NCBI GenBank assembly: GCA_003278095.1
Contig: QCHB01000003.1
Location: forward strand, 124,001 to 188,000
Origin: SAR116 cluster bacterium AG-390-L20
GTDB taxonomy: Bacteria > Pseudomonadota > Alphaproteobacteria > Puniceispirillales > Marisalimonadaceae
Length of the DNA stretch: 64,000 nt
Direction of reading: 5' to 3'
The translations under genes and the position numbers were made by a program. A model generated the notes under the pieces. The model was given only the letters and a program-made list of their open reading frames with translations, was not told where the DNA came from and made no database searches. Of the stretch, positions 1-8,873 are shown piece by piece (the first letter of the stretch is position 1; each line of letters opens with the position of its first letter).

Positions 1-1
1 C

Positions 2-1066
2 AACAATTTTGGAGTTTCATATTTTAAAGTTAATCAAAATTCTGGGTTTAGATGGAATACAGTTAAGGCATTTATAAAACCAATAAAAAATAGAAAAAAT
101 TTGCATGTAATTAGTCAATGTGAAGTGAATAAATTAATTTTAGAAAATAATAAAATTAAAGGGGTAGAAGTTACACGAAATGGGAAAATTGAAGATATTT
201 TTGTAAATAAAGAAATAATATTATCTGCTGGCTCAATTGGTTCACCTAAAATCTTAGAGTTGTCTGGTATAGGAAATCCTAACTTGCTCTCTGATTTAGG
301 TATTGAAACCAAAGTAAAAAGCCCAAATGTTGGTCAAAATCTTCAAGATCATCTTCAATTAAGAGTAATATATCAATTAGAAAATGCACAAACTCTAAAT
401 CAAAAAGCTAATTCTTTATTAGGTAAAATTGCTATAGGTTTAGAATACGCTCTTAAAAGAACTGGTCCTATGTCTATGGCTCCTAGTCAATTAGGTATAT
501 TCGCAATGTCAGACAAATCTTATGAAACGCCTAATCTTCAATTTCACGTGCAACCATTATCTTTAGACAAATTTGGAGACCCACTGCATGACTTTCCAGG
601 TCTTACAGCAAGTGTATGTAATCTAAATCCGCAGAGTAGAGGAAGTGTCCATATTACATCAAAAGATCCTAAAATTGCACCGTCCATTGATCCAAATTAC
701 TTGTCTGAAGAACAAGATAAACTTGTAGCGGCCCAATCTATAGAATTAGCAAGAAAAATTATCACTCAACCAGCAATGAAAAAATATAATCCAAAAGAAT
801 ATGCGCCAGGAATTCAGTTTCAGTCGGAAGATGAATTAAAAAAAGTTGCTGGTGATATTGGTACTACTATTTTTCATCCAGTAGGAACATGTGGTATGGG
901 CCCAGGCACTTCTTCAGTAACAGATAGTAATTTAAAAGTTAGGGGTGTAGAGGGGTTAAGAATTGCAGATGCGTCTATTATGCCTACTATTACTTCTGGC
1001 AACACAAATGCTCCAACACTGATGATTGCTGAAAAAGCATCAGAAATAATCTTGAACTCAAATTAA
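2..1066 (+). CDS. GMC family FAD-dependent oxidoreductase, 5' end missing
   Basis: This is the C-terminal two thirds (about 354 residues) of a glucose-methanol-choline oxidoreductase. The open frame runs in from the left window edge, so the FAD-binding GxGxxG start lies outside. Visible family marks are LSAGSIGSPKILELSGIG (the second GMC signature), GQNLQDHL, and the C-terminal FHPVGTCGMG segment that carries the active-site His, followed by RIADASIMPTITSGNTNAP. Known members oxidise alcohols such as choline or aliphatic alcohols; the substrate here cannot be read from the sequence. It lies 40 bases ahead of an acyl-CoA dehydrogenase on the same strand and may share a transcript. An internal TTG at 101 is not the true start, because the coding pattern continues upstream of it. 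Confidence 0.9.
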   Translation, partial: NNFGVSYFKVNQNSGFRWNTVKAFIKPIKNRKNLHVISQCEVNKLILENNKIKGVEVTRNGKIEDIFVNKEIILSAGSIGSPKILELSGIGNPNLLSDLGIETKVKSPNVGQNLQDHLQLRVIYQLENAQTLNQKANSLLGKIAIGLEYALKRTGPMSMAPSQLGIFAMSDKSYETPNLQFHVQPLSLDKFGDPLHDFPGLTASVCNLNPQSRGSVHITSKDPKIAPSIDPNYLSEEQDKLVAAQSIELARKIITQPAMKKYNPKEYAPGIQFQSEDELKKVAGDIGTTIFHPVGTCGMGPGTSSVTDSNLKVRGVEGLRIADASIMPTITSGNTNAPTLMIAEKASEIILNSN

Positions 1067-1106
1067 ATATAATATCTATTTGATATGGAAGTTAAGAGGT
1101 AGAAAA

Positions 1107-2249
1107 ATGAATTTTGAATACAACGAAGACCAATTAGCTATAAAAGATATGGCAAAGGGTTTTTCTGAAACTGAGCTTATGCCTTATGCTGCTGATTGGG
1201 ATCAAAACGAGATATTTCCAGTAGAGACATTAAAAAAAGCTGCTGAACTAGGTTTGGCAGCAATATATGTGAATGAATCACATGGAGGTTCGGGTCTAAG
1301 TAGATTAGATGCTGCGATTATATTTGAAGAACTATCAAGAGGATGCGTCTCTACTGCTGCATATATATCGATACACAATATGGTAACATGGATGATAGAT
1401 GCGCATGGATCAGATGCTATAAAAGAAAGATTTATAAATAAATTATCTACAATGGAAATTATGTCTAGTTACTGTTTAACTGAACCAGGTTCTGGATCAG
1501 ATGCTGTGGCTTTAAAAACGAGTGCCTCGAAAAAAGGGAACAGTCACTATATATTAAAAGGGTCCAAAAGTTTTATATCGGGTGGTCCTACTAGTGATAT
1601 TTTTGCTGTCATGTGCCGTACAGGTGAAGAAGGAGCAAATGGGGTTTCTTGTCTGCTAGTAGAAAAAGGAACAAAAGGTTTATCATTTGGAAAACAAGAA
1701 AAAAAAATGGGATGGAATAGTCAGCATACATCCATGGTTAATTTTGATAATTGTGAAATTCCAATTGATAACTTAGTTGGGAATGAGGGAGATGGATTTA
1801 AAATAGCAATGAAAGGTCTTGATGGAGGTAGAGTGAATATTGCAGCTTGTTCATTGGGTGGAGCCAGAGCAGCTTTAGAAGCATCAATTAGCTACTCGGC
1901 AGAAAGGAAACAATTTGGAAAATCTATTGATCAATTTCAAGTTACTCAATTCAAGCTAGCTGATATGGCAACCGAATTAGAAGCAGCTAGATTAATGGTT
2001 TTAAGAGCTGCGCGTAGTCTTGATACTCATGATATTAAAGCTACTAAACTTTGCGCTATGGCCAAAAGATATGCAACTGATATTTGTTCTGAAATATGTG
2101 ATATGGCACTCCAAATTCATGGTGGTTATGGGTATTTAAAAGACTTTCCTTTAGAAAGACTAGTAAGAGATTTAAGGGTGCATCAGATATTAGAAGGAAC
2201 AAATGAAATAATGAGAGTAATTATTTCAAGAGACTTAAAAAGTAATTAA
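1107..2249 (+). CDS. Isobutyryl-CoA dehydrogenase (ACAD8-like)
   Basis: An FAD-dependent acyl-CoA dehydrogenase of 380 residues. The stretches YISIHNMVTWMID, SYCLTEPGSGSDA, GWNSQHTSMV and MHGGYGYLKD-like QIHGGYGYLKDFPLER closely resemble mammalian ACAD8, so isobutyryl-CoA to methacrylyl-CoA in valine breakdown is the best call. The catalytic base is Glu363 in ILEGTNEIMR, the usual C-terminal position. The ATG at 1107 is preferred over an upstream TTG because AAGAGGT lies six bases before it. The next gene is a 3-hydroxyisobutyryl-CoA hydrolase, which supports the valine role. Electrons would pass to ETF, which is not in this window. Confidence 0.9.
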   Translation: MNFEYNEDQLAIKDMAKGFSETELMPYAADWDQNEIFPVETLKKAAELGLAAIYVNESHGGSGLSRLDAAIIFEELSRGCVSTAAYISIHNMVTWMIDAHGSDAIKERFINKLSTMEIMSSYCLTEPGSGSDAVALKTSASKKGNSHYILKGSKSFISGGPTSDIFAVMCRTGEEGANGVSCLLVEKGTKGLSFGKQEKKMGWNSQHTSMVNFDNCEIPIDNLVGNEGDGFKIAMKGLDGGRVNIAACSLGGARAALEASISYSAERKQFGKSIDQFQVTQFKLADMATELEAARLMVLRAARSLDTHDIKATKLCAMAKRYATDICSEICDMALQIHGGYGYLKDFPLERLVRDLRVHQILEGTNEIMRVIISRDLKSN

Positions 2250-2271
2250 ATTAATAAAGGATAAATTAACA

Positions 2272-3351
2272 ATGTCAGAAGAAGTTATATTTACTGAAGA
2301 AAATGGGATTGGAATAATAACCTTAAACAGGCCAGATAGATTGAATGCCCTAACTTATCCAATGGTCCAAAAAATAAATAAATATCTAAACTCTTGGGAA
2401 ATAAGTGAACACATAAATTGTGTAATCATTGAGGGAGCAGGTGATAAATCATTTTGTGCAGGTGGTGATGTTATTAGATTAAGAAAAGAAGTCTTAGAAG
2501 ATGGAGGCCCACCCACTAACTTATCCCAGTCATTTTTTTATGATGAATACACTTTAAATTTTAAAATTAGTAATTTTAAAAAACCATTTATATCATTAAT
2601 CAATGGATACACCATGGGTGGTGGAGTAGGAGTATCAATGCACGGAAGTCACGTTGTAGCATCTGAAAAGACTATGTTTGCAATGCCTGAAACAGCTATT
2701 GGTTTGTTTCCTGATGTAGGAGGTGGATGGTTGTTAGGTCAGTTGGATAAAGGAATAGGAGCTTGGCTGTCTCTAGTTGGGGCAAGAATTAAAGCATATG
2801 ATCTTATGAAACTTAAGCTCATAACTCACTATGTTTCTTCAAGTGAAATAGGAAATTTAAAAAAAATGTTAATTTCTTCTTCACCAAGTACAAATGACAA
2901 AGTTGATAGTATAATTAATAGCCTCTCTTCAAATCCAAATTCAGAAGACAGTGTCTTAATAACAAATGAAAATATTATTAAGGATGCATTTTCATTTGAT
3001 ACAATTGAACAAATTTTTGAAAAATGTGAATCTCTCTCAATAACTGGAAATGAATTCTTAAATGCTCAATTCGAAGAATTAAAACATAAATCACCTACAT
3101 CATTAAAAATTTCTTTAAAGCAAATTAGAGATGCTAGTAAAATGACTCTAAAGGATGAATTGATAATGGAATATAGAATGGTTCAGCGTTGTCTGGAGAT
3201 TGGTGATTTTTTTGAGGGTGTTAGAGCAATGCTCGTTGATAAAGACAGAAAACCAAACTGGCAACCGTCTAATATTAAGGATGTTGATGAAGGTAGAGTT
3301 AATAAATTTTTTGAAGTGTTAGGAAATTTAGATTTAGTTTTAACAAATTAA
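2272..3351 (+). CDS. 3-hydroxyisobutyryl-CoA hydrolase
   Basis: A crotonase-fold protein of 359 residues that should hydrolyse 3-hydroxyisobutyryl-CoA in valine catabolism. The oxyanion-hole segments are SFCAGGDV (about 60-67) and GYTMGGGVGVSMHG (112-125). The hydrolase pair Glu140 and Asp148 sits in MPETAIGLFPDVGGG, which separates HIBCH from ordinary enoyl-CoA hydratases; the length, about 100 residues longer than a hydratase, agrees. AAAGGA lies 10 bases before the ATG. It follows the isobutyryl-CoA dehydrogenase by 22 bases, in the same operon. A small chance remains that it is a hydratase paralogue. Confidence 0.88.
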   Translation: MSEEVIFTEENGIGIITLNRPDRLNALTYPMVQKINKYLNSWEISEHINCVIIEGAGDKSFCAGGDVIRLRKEVLEDGGPPTNLSQSFFYDEYTLNFKISNFKKPFISLINGYTMGGGVGVSMHGSHVVASEKTMFAMPETAIGLFPDVGGGWLLGQLDKGIGAWLSLVGARIKAYDLMKLKLITHYVSSSEIGNLKKMLISSSPSTNDKVDSIINSLSSNPNSEDSVLITNENIIKDAFSFDTIEQIFEKCESLSITGNEFLNAQFEELKHKSPTSLKISLKQIRDASKMTLKDELIMEYRMVQRCLEIGDFFEGVRAMLVDKDRKPNWQPSNIKDVDEGRVNKFFEVLGNLDLVLTN

Positions 3352-3379
3352 AATAGAGATTATCTTGGAGGAAAGTATT

Positions 3380-4552
3380 ATGAATGATGTGTATATAATG
3401 TCTGCAAACAGATCTGCAATTGGTGGATTTGGGGGTACACTGAAGAGTTTTTGCCCAGTAGATCTGGGTACTTTGGTCGCTAAAGATGTAATTGCAAGAT
3501 CTGGGTATGATGCTGACGAGGTTGAACACGCTGTTTTTGGGAATGTAATTCATACTGAGCCGAGAGATATGTACGTAAGTAGAGTTATAGCTCTTCAAGC
3601 TGGTATGAGTAAAGAATCCGCTGCGTTAACAGTAAATAGACTTTGTGGCTCAGGACTTCAGGCTATTGTAAGTGCTATTCAACTATTAATATTAGGAGAC
3701 GCGAAAATATCAATAGCTGGAGGTGTAGAAGTTATGTCTAATGGGGCACATATCGTAGAAGGGTTTCGTTGGGGATCAAGAATGGGAGACGGAAAAGTTC
3801 ATGATATGATGCTCGGTGCATTACATGATCCATTTGGTCATGGTCATATGGGTATTACGGCTGAAAATATATCAAGCAGATATCAAATTAGTAGAGACAT
3901 GCAAGATCAATTTGCTTTAAGTAGTCAACAAAGGGCTAGCAAGGCAATTGATAATGGATCTTTTAAAGAGCAAATATTACCAATTGAAATAAAAACTAGA
4001 AAAGGAATCGAAATTTTTGAAACAGATGAACATCCAAAGCCAGATACTAGCATAGATACTTTATCTAGTCTGAGAACGGCTTTTAAAAAAGATGGAGTGG
4101 TTACAGCTGGTAATGCTTCTGGAATTAATGATGGCGCATCAGCCTTGATCCTTGCTAATGAAGATAAGGCTAAAAAAGGTACGCCATTAGCCAGGATTGT
4201 TTCGTACGGATTTGGTGGTGTTGACCCTGATGAAATGGGTATGGGACCAGTTCCAGCTTCAAAAATGGCATTAAACAAAGCAGGGTTAAATGTATCAGAT
4301 TTAGATTTAATTGAATCAAATGAAGCATTTGCAGCTCAAGCATGTGCTGTTAATAAACAATTAGGCCTAGACCCTGAAATTGTAAATGTGAATGGTGGTG
4401 CAATTGCCCTAGGTCATCCAGTAGGCGCAACGGGAGCAATAATTATGACAAAACTTGTTTATGAATTAAGAAAGCGTAAAGGTAAATATGGTCTTGCAAC
4501 TATGTGTATTGGTGGAGGTCAAGGAATAGCGGTAATTATAGAGGCTTTGTAA
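3380..4552 (+). CDS. Thiolase (acetyl-CoA acyltransferase)
   Basis: A type II thiolase of 390 residues that makes or cleaves 3-ketoacyl-CoA. The nucleophile Cys89 is in NRLCGSGLQA, the His346 general base in GHPVGATGA and the second cysteine Cys376 in MCIGGGQG; NEAFAAQ is also intact. The ATG at 3380 is chosen because GGAGGAA stands seven bases ahead of it. It is the third gene of the valine module, although valine breakdown itself needs no thiolase. It could serve isoleucine (2-methylacetoacetyl-CoA) or acetoacetyl-CoA produced by the leucine operon further along. Chain-length preference cannot be told from the sequence. Confidence 0.9.
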   Translation: MNDVYIMSANRSAIGGFGGTLKSFCPVDLGTLVAKDVIARSGYDADEVEHAVFGNVIHTEPRDMYVSRVIALQAGMSKESAALTVNRLCGSGLQAIVSAIQLLILGDAKISIAGGVEVMSNGAHIVEGFRWGSRMGDGKVHDMMLGALHDPFGHGHMGITAENISSRYQISRDMQDQFALSSQQRASKAIDNGSFKEQILPIEIKTRKGIEIFETDEHPKPDTSIDTLSSLRTAFKKDGVVTAGNASGINDGASALILANEDKAKKGTPLARIVSYGFGGVDPDEMGMGPVPASKMALNKAGLNVSDLDLIESNEAFAAQACAVNKQLGLDPEIVNVNGGAIALGHPVGATGAIIMTKLVYELRKRKGKYGLATMCIGGGQGIAVIIEAL

Positions 4553-4556
4553 ACAA

Positions 4557-4859
4557 GTGTCTTTCGAATGCATTTCAATAAAAGAAGCAAAAAATCTTAT
4601 TAAAAATGATGATTTAATCTTAATTGATATAAGAGATCACAACTCATTTTCAAAAGGTCATATTGAAAAGGCTATTCATGTTGAAGATTTAAATATCGAT
4701 AAATTTCTCCAAGATAAAGATAAAAATGAAACAATTTTGATTTACTGTTATCATGGTCATTCAAGTCAATCTGCTGCAAATTTTTTTAGTCATCATGGAT
4801 TTAAAAATGTTTTTAGTATGGATGAGGGTTATTCGGGTTGGATAACCCATAACACTTAA
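4557..4859 (+). CDS. Single-domain rhodanese, GlpE-like
   Basis: A 100-residue sulfurtransferase domain. The active-site loop is CYHGHSSQSAA with Cys64, very like E. coli GlpE, and the domain ends in the usual GYSGW. GlpE transfers sulfur from thiosulfate to cyanide or thioredoxin; the physiological acceptor here is unknown. The frame begins at a GTG only four bases after the thiolase stop, with no strong ribosome-binding site of its own, which suggests translational coupling. No signal peptide is seen, so it should be cytoplasmic. Confidence 0.82.
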   Translation: MSFECISIKEAKNLIKNDDLILIDIRDHNSFSKGHIEKAIHVEDLNIDKFLQDKDKNETILIYCYHGHSSQSAANFFSHHGFKNVFSMDEGYSGWITHNT

Positions 4860-4889
4860 AATTTTTATATAAAGTAATATTTCTTTAAC

Positions 4890-4917
4890 TTGTCTATATT
4901 ATAATAAGTATTATATT
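4890..4917 (+). promoter_or_regulatory. Possible sigma-70 promoter for the CBS gene
   Basis: TTGTCT and TATATT are separated by 16 bases, in the 94-base gap before the CBS gene. The start codon lies 36 bases downstream of the -10 box. In such AT-rich DNA similar boxes arise by chance. Confidence 0.3.
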
Positions 4918-4953
4918 GAGATAAAAATCCGAATAAAATATAAGAGGTAAAAA

Positions 4954-5487
4954 TTGGAAACTCGCAGAGGTGGTCGTCTAGTTGATAGACCAGAATTTAA
5001 AACTAAACCAAAACCAGTTACTTTTTTAGGTAAAGAAAAAGTATCCCAAGCAATTGCTGTTATGGCTGATAAAAATTATGGTTCAGTTGTAATTGTAGAT
5101 AGTAAAGATAAAGTTGTCGGAATTGTTACTGAACGAGATATTGTAAAGAAATTGGTAAATAACAATATGTCTCCAAAAACAACTAAATTAGAGGATATAA
5201 TGACCCTCAATCCAAGGGTTGCCAATGAGAATGATGATGTGGTTGATTGGTTAAGGATAATGTCAAATGATAGGTTTAGAAGATTACCTGTAGTGGATGC
5301 CGATGGAAAAATTAAAGTTATTTTTACCCAGGGTGACTTTGTGTCCTATACCTGGCCAGATTTAATATTTCAAGCTTCACAATTAGCTAAAGCCTCATTT
5401 ATGAAGGGGTTCTCAATCAATACATTATTAATATTTATGGTAATTTATGGAGTTGCTTTAATAGCTGCTATGAAAGCTTTTTTATAA
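4954..5487 (+). CDS. Tandem CBS-domain protein with C-terminal membrane anchor
   Basis: A 177-residue protein with two CBS domains (about 25-80 and 90-145), each showing the usual pattern (GSVVIVDSKDKVVGIVTERDIV; RRLPVVDADGKI). CBS pairs bind adenine nucleotides and act as energy or ligand sensors. A hydrophobic segment at about 153-173 looks like a single membrane span at the C-terminus, with the CBS pair in the cytoplasm. The start appears to be TTG at 4954, with AGAGG six bases before it; no better in-frame ATG exists. It has its own possible promoter. Its partner is unknown. Confidence 0.8.
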   Translation: METRRGGRLVDRPEFKTKPKPVTFLGKEKVSQAIAVMADKNYGSVVIVDSKDKVVGIVTERDIVKKLVNNNMSPKTTKLEDIMTLNPRVANENDDVVDWLRIMSNDRFRRLPVVDADGKIKVIFTQGDFVSYTWPDLIFQASQLAKASFMKGFSINTLLIFMVIYGVALIAAMKAFL

Positions 5488-5496
5488 AAGGCTTTT
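5473..5496. terminator. Imperfect hairpin between convergent genes
   Basis: AAAGC pairs with GCTTT and TTTT with AAAA around a TTAT loop with one bulged G, overlapping the CBS stop codon and followed by T-rich sequence. It lies between the CBS gene and the opposing maoC-like gene, so it could end transcription from both sides. Confidence 0.4.
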
Positions 5497-5499
5497 AAT

Positions 5500-5952
5500 T
5501 TATCTTTTAGTTCTTAGCATTTGATTAGATATCCAAGTCATAACAATTTCATTATTTTGATTAGTAACAGTATGTTTCAACCTAGCAGTGCCTCGTTTTG
5601 GATTTTTAGTTGATTTTTTTGCTTCCAGTACTTCTATTTTTGTTTTCAAATAGTCACCTGGATATACTGGTTTTGTCCATCTTAATTCGTCAATACCCCA
5701 AGCTCCCATACTTGTTCCGTCATAAACTCCCATTTCAAATATTTGTGTAAAAGATTTACCTAAAGTCATGAAGCCACTTGAAGTAAGTTGACCAAATGGA
5801 CCACTATTTGCTGCCTTTTCATCTAAATGAAAAGATTGAGGATCGTATTTTGAAGCAAAACCAATAATTTCTTCTTTAGAAATGAAAGAGGGTTCAGACT
5901 CAAAGGTTAAACCGACTTCAAAATCTTCAAAATATTTTGGCTTCAATATCAT
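5500..5952 (-). CDS. MaoC-like (hot-dog fold) enoyl-CoA hydratase
   Basis: A 150-residue MaoC-type protein. FASKYDPQSFHLDEKAA carries the hydratase Asp and His, and SSGFMTLGKSF and YPGDYLKTKIEV follow the family pattern. Such proteins hydrate trans-2-enoyl-CoA (R-specific) or mesaconyl-type CoAs. It is the last gene of the long minus-strand liv/CoA-ligase operon, 25 bases after an HSD10-type dehydrogenase. The ribosome-binding site before the ATG is weak. The true acyl substrate is unknown. Confidence 0.82.
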   Translation of the reverse strand: MILKPKYFEDFEVGLTFESEPSFISKEEIIGFASKYDPQSFHLDEKAANSGPFGQLTSSGFMTLGKSFTQIFEMGVYDGTSMGAWGIDELRWTKPVYPGDYLKTKIEVLEAKKSTKNPKRGTARLKHTVTNQNNEIVMTWISNQMLRTKR

Positions 5953-5977
5953 TAATGTAATTTACTTAAAAATGCTT

Positions 5978-6727
5978 TTATCTAGGAGCTAAACGAACCG
6001 ACCCATCAAGTCTGATTGTTTCGCCATTTAATAATACATTAGTTAAAATACTTTCGACTAACATCGCATATTCTAGAGGTGTACCTAGACGTTTTGGGAA
6101 AACAGTAGTTGCGATTAAGCTTTTTTGTACTTCATCACTCATGCCTGACAACATAGCAGTGGCAAATAAACCAGGAGCAATTGTATTAACTCTTATACCA
6201 TTTGAGGCCAACTCTCTTGCAATAGGTAACGTCATTCCAACAATACCACCTTTTGAAGCTGAGTAGGCTGCTTGCCCCACTTGTCCATCGTAAGCTGCTA
6301 CTGAAGCTGTATTTATAACGACACCTTTTTCACCTTCGTGGTCAGCTTGATTAGCCTGCATTTTGTCAGCGCACAACCTAAGCATATTAAAGCTACCAAT
6401 TAAATTTACTTTAAGAACTTTTTCAAACAAACTTAAATCATGCATCCCTCTACTGGATACAACTTTAGCACCAACAGCTATTCCGGCACAATTAACTAAG
6501 CAATTAATGCCATCAAAATCTTCAATTGCTATTTTCATTTCTTCTTCGTTTGAAACATCTCCAACGAAATATTTAGCATCTGTTTCTTTAGCTACTTTTT
6601 TTAGACCGTCGGCGTTTAAGTCAATTAATAGAAGTTTTGCCCCCCTATCCTTTAAGTATCTTGCCGTACCTTCTCCAAGACCACTTCCAGCACCAGTTAT
6701 AACTGCTTTAACATTTTCAATTTTCAT
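5978..6727 (-). CDS. Short-chain 3-hydroxyacyl-CoA dehydrogenase (HSD10-like)
   Basis: A 249-residue NAD-dependent short-chain dehydrogenase. The cofactor loop is TGAGSGLGEG (11-20), followed by an acidic LLIDLN typical of NAD use. The catalytic residues are Ser142, Tyr155 and Lys159 (YSASK). The C-terminal FPKRLGTPLEYA and NGETIRLDGSVR match 17-beta-HSD type 10, whose main work is oxidation of 3-hydroxyacyl-CoA, including 2-methyl-3-hydroxybutyryl-CoA from isoleucine. A GGAG ribosome-binding site lies inside the end of the upstream ligase gene, so the two genes are coupled. Confidence 0.85.
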   Translation of the reverse strand: MKIENVKAVITGAGSGLGEGTARYLKDRGAKLLLIDLNADGLKKVAKETDAKYFVGDVSNEEEMKIAIEDFDGINCLVNCAGIAVGAKVVSSRGMHDLSLFEKVLKVNLIGSFNMLRLCADKMQANQADHEGEKGVVINTASVAAYDGQVGQAAYSASKGGIVGMTLPIARELASNGIRVNTIAPGLFATAMLSGMSDEVQKSLIATTVFPKRLGTPLEYAMLVESILTNVLLNGETIRLDGSVRLAPR

Positions 6728-6729
6728 TT

Positions 6730-7974
6730 TTATTCTCCAAAATTACGAGTATCGTCTATCACTTTTCCATCATTAGGTAAACTATTTACGGGAACTATTT
6801 CTAAAGTTCCTCTTAAATTAATTACATTTTTAATTTCATCTGAAATTTTTTGTTTCATTATTTCAATTTCTGAGCTGTTTGTTATGTTGGACTCTACTTT
6901 AAGTAGTAGTTCGTCTTTATCATTAGACCTGCTTATTATCATTCTAGCTTCATTATCAATTTTCAGATTTTCAAGAATTTTATTGACTTGAGATGGTTGT
7001 ACAAACATACCTCTCACTTTTGTGGTTTGATCAGCTCTTCCCATCCAACCTTTAATTCTTTTATTTGTTCTACCAGTAATACTTACACCGTCCATTATTG
7101 CGGATAGATCACCTGTGGCAAATCTAATAATTGGTAATTCATAATTATTAAGAACAGTTACAACAACTTCTCCTACCTCACCATCATTTACAGGTTTTCC
7201 AGTACCAGGCTTAACTATTTCTAATATTACATCTTCATCAATTACCATTCCTTCACTTTCTGCAGCTTCATAAGCAACAAGGCCTAAATCAGCAGTTCCA
7301 TAACATTGTCTTGCTTGAATGTTACGGTCTTTGAAATTTTGTGCCACTGCTGGAAATAATGGTCCACCAGTTACCATTGCTTTTGTAAGTTTTGAAAGTG
7401 ATATTTTTTTTTCATCAGCCTTTTCTAAAATTATTTTTAGAAAGTCTGGTACACCGACATAAGCTGAAGTTCCGATATCGTGCATAACTTCTAGTTGCAT
7501 ATCTGTATTCTCTCCACCAGCTGGAATAACTGTACATTTTAAAATTTTTGCAGCTTCTTCAAACATCGCACCTGCTGGAGTGAAATGGTAAGAAAAACAA
7601 TTTTGAACTATATCACCATATCTAAACTCAGCTGCATGTAATGCCCTGGCAAATCTCCACCAATTTTGTGAATGGCCATCCAAATCATATATTGGCCCAG
7701 GAGATCGGTATATATGGGCAAAATCTCTAATTTCACTTACATTTAATTCAGCAAAAGGTGGTTGCTTAGATTGTTTGTCAATTAAATCGGATTTTCTTAA
7801 TAAAGGAATTTGACTAAGATCATCTAGATCTTCAATTTCAACATTAAATCTCAGTAATTGATTTTTATTTTGTTTTGCTTTTTCAATTAATTTATTTAAT
7901 TTTTTTAAATGATCTGAAATTCTTTCATCTTTAGAACGTACTTCTAAATCATCAAAAAATTTATTTTTTATCAT
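6730..7974 (-). CDS. Phenylacetate-CoA-ligase-like adenylating enzyme
   Basis: A 414-residue AMP-forming ligase of the PaaK family. It resembles PaaK in VTGGPLFPAVAQ, the A5-like QCYGTADLGL and the C-terminal GRADQTTKVRGMFVQPSQ. PaaK activates phenylacetate with ATP and CoA; distant members use other aryl or branched acids, so the substrate is uncertain. It stands between livF and the HSD10/MaoC pair in one operon, with six bases to livF. The pairing with a transporter and beta-oxidation-type enzymes suggests that it charges an imported acid. Confidence 0.8.
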   Translation of the reverse strand: MIKNKFFDDLEVRSKDERISDHLKKLNKLIEKAKQNKNQLLRFNVEIEDLDDLSQIPLLRKSDLIDKQSKQPPFAELNVSEIRDFAHIYRSPGPIYDLDGHSQNWWRFARALHAAEFRYGDIVQNCFSYHFTPAGAMFEEAAKILKCTVIPAGGENTDMQLEVMHDIGTSAYVGVPDFLKIILEKADEKKISLSKLTKAMVTGGPLFPAVAQNFKDRNIQARQCYGTADLGLVAYEAAESEGMVIDEDVILEIVKPGTGKPVNDGEVGEVVVTVLNNYELPIIRFATGDLSAIMDGVSITGRTNKRIKGWMGRADQTTKVRGMFVQPSQVNKILENLKIDNEARMIISRSNDKDELLLKVESNITNSSEIEIMKQKISDEIKNVINLRGTLEIVPVNSLPNDGKVIDDTRNFGE

Positions 7975-7980
7975 TTTTTC

Positions 7981-8820
7981 TTACAACCATCTTTTACGTC
8001 TTCGATATTGTTTAACATCTTTAAATGATTGTCGGCCTTCTCCAGAAATACCCAGATAAAATTCTTTTACGTCTTCATTATCTCTCATTGACTCTGCAGA
8101 ACCTTCCATAACAACTCGACCATTTTCTAAAATATAGGCATATTCTGCGTACTGAAGTGCTACATTAGTATTTTGCTCTGCTAATAAAATAGTTACACCT
8201 TCTTTTCTATTTATTTCAGCAACTATTTCAAATATTTGTTTAACAAGTTGAGGAGCAAGTCCCATCGAAGGTTCGTCTAGTAATATCATTGTTGGGTGAG
8301 CCATCAAAGCCCTTCCAATAGCTATCATTTGTTGTTCACCACCAGAAGTGTAGCCTGCCAAAGAAGTTCTTCTATCTCGAAGTCTAGGAAAGTAGTTGTA
8401 TACTCTTTCTAAGTCATCTTTAACTTCCTTATTGTTGCTTCTAGTATAAGCGCCGGTAAGTAAATTTTCTTCAACTGTTAAATGCTCAAAGCAATGTCTT
8501 CCTTCCATAACCTGAATGACGCCCCTTTTAACTAATTGGGCCGGATCAAGATCATGTATATATTGATTACTAAATGTCACAGAACCTTTCGTAACTTCGC
8601 CTCTTTCTGAAGCTAATAAATTTGATATGGATTTAAGAGTTGTACTTTTCCCAGCACCATTACCGCCAAGTAAAGCAGTTATTCCTCCCTTCTTGACTTT
8701 TAAACTTACACCTTTCAAAACAAGAATAACGTGGCTATAAACAACCTCTATATTATTAACTATTAAAATATCTTCTACAGTACTAGACTTTTTATTTTTA
8801 GTTACTTTAATGTCATCCAT
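7981..8820 (-). CDS. livF: Branched-chain-type ABC transporter ATPase LivF
   Basis: An ABC ATPase of 279 residues. It has Walker A GGNGAGKST (52-60), signature SGGEQQ (159-164) and Walker B MILLDEPS (178-185). The missing switch His, replaced by the AEQN pattern, and QVMEGRHCFEHLTVEENL are typical of LivF. About 20 extra residues precede the domain and a basic tail RRRKRW ends it. It pairs with LivG, LivH, LivM and LivK upstream in the operon. The ligand may be an amino acid or an organic acid; the linked CoA ligases favour an acid. Confidence 0.9.
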   Translation of the reverse strand: MDDIKVTKNKKSSTVEDILIVNNIEVVYSHVILVLKGVSLKVKKGGITALLGGNGAGKSTTLKSISNLLASERGEVTKGSVTFSNQYIHDLDPAQLVKRGVIQVMEGRHCFEHLTVEENLLTGAYTRSNNKEVKDDLERVYNYFPRLRDRRTSLAGYTSGGEQQMIAIGRALMAHPTMILLDEPSMGLAPQLVKQIFEIVAEINRKEGVTILLAEQNTNVALQYAEYAYILENGRVVMEGSAESMRDNEDVKEFYLGISGEGRQSFKDVKQYRRRKRWL

Positions 8821-8841
8821 CTCATTTTCCCATATGTAAAA

Positions 8842-8866
8842 GAGAGCCTAATACGATTAGGCTCTC
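8842..8866 (-). terminator. Hairpin between livK and livF
   Basis: An 11-bp perfect stem (GAGAGCCTAAT with ATTAGGCTCTC) and a three-base ACG loop, followed on the minus strand by TTTTACAT. It directly follows the binding-protein gene and probably ends most transcripts there, or protects their 3' end, with some read-through into livF. Confidence 0.75.
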
Positions 8867-8873
8867 AATTATT

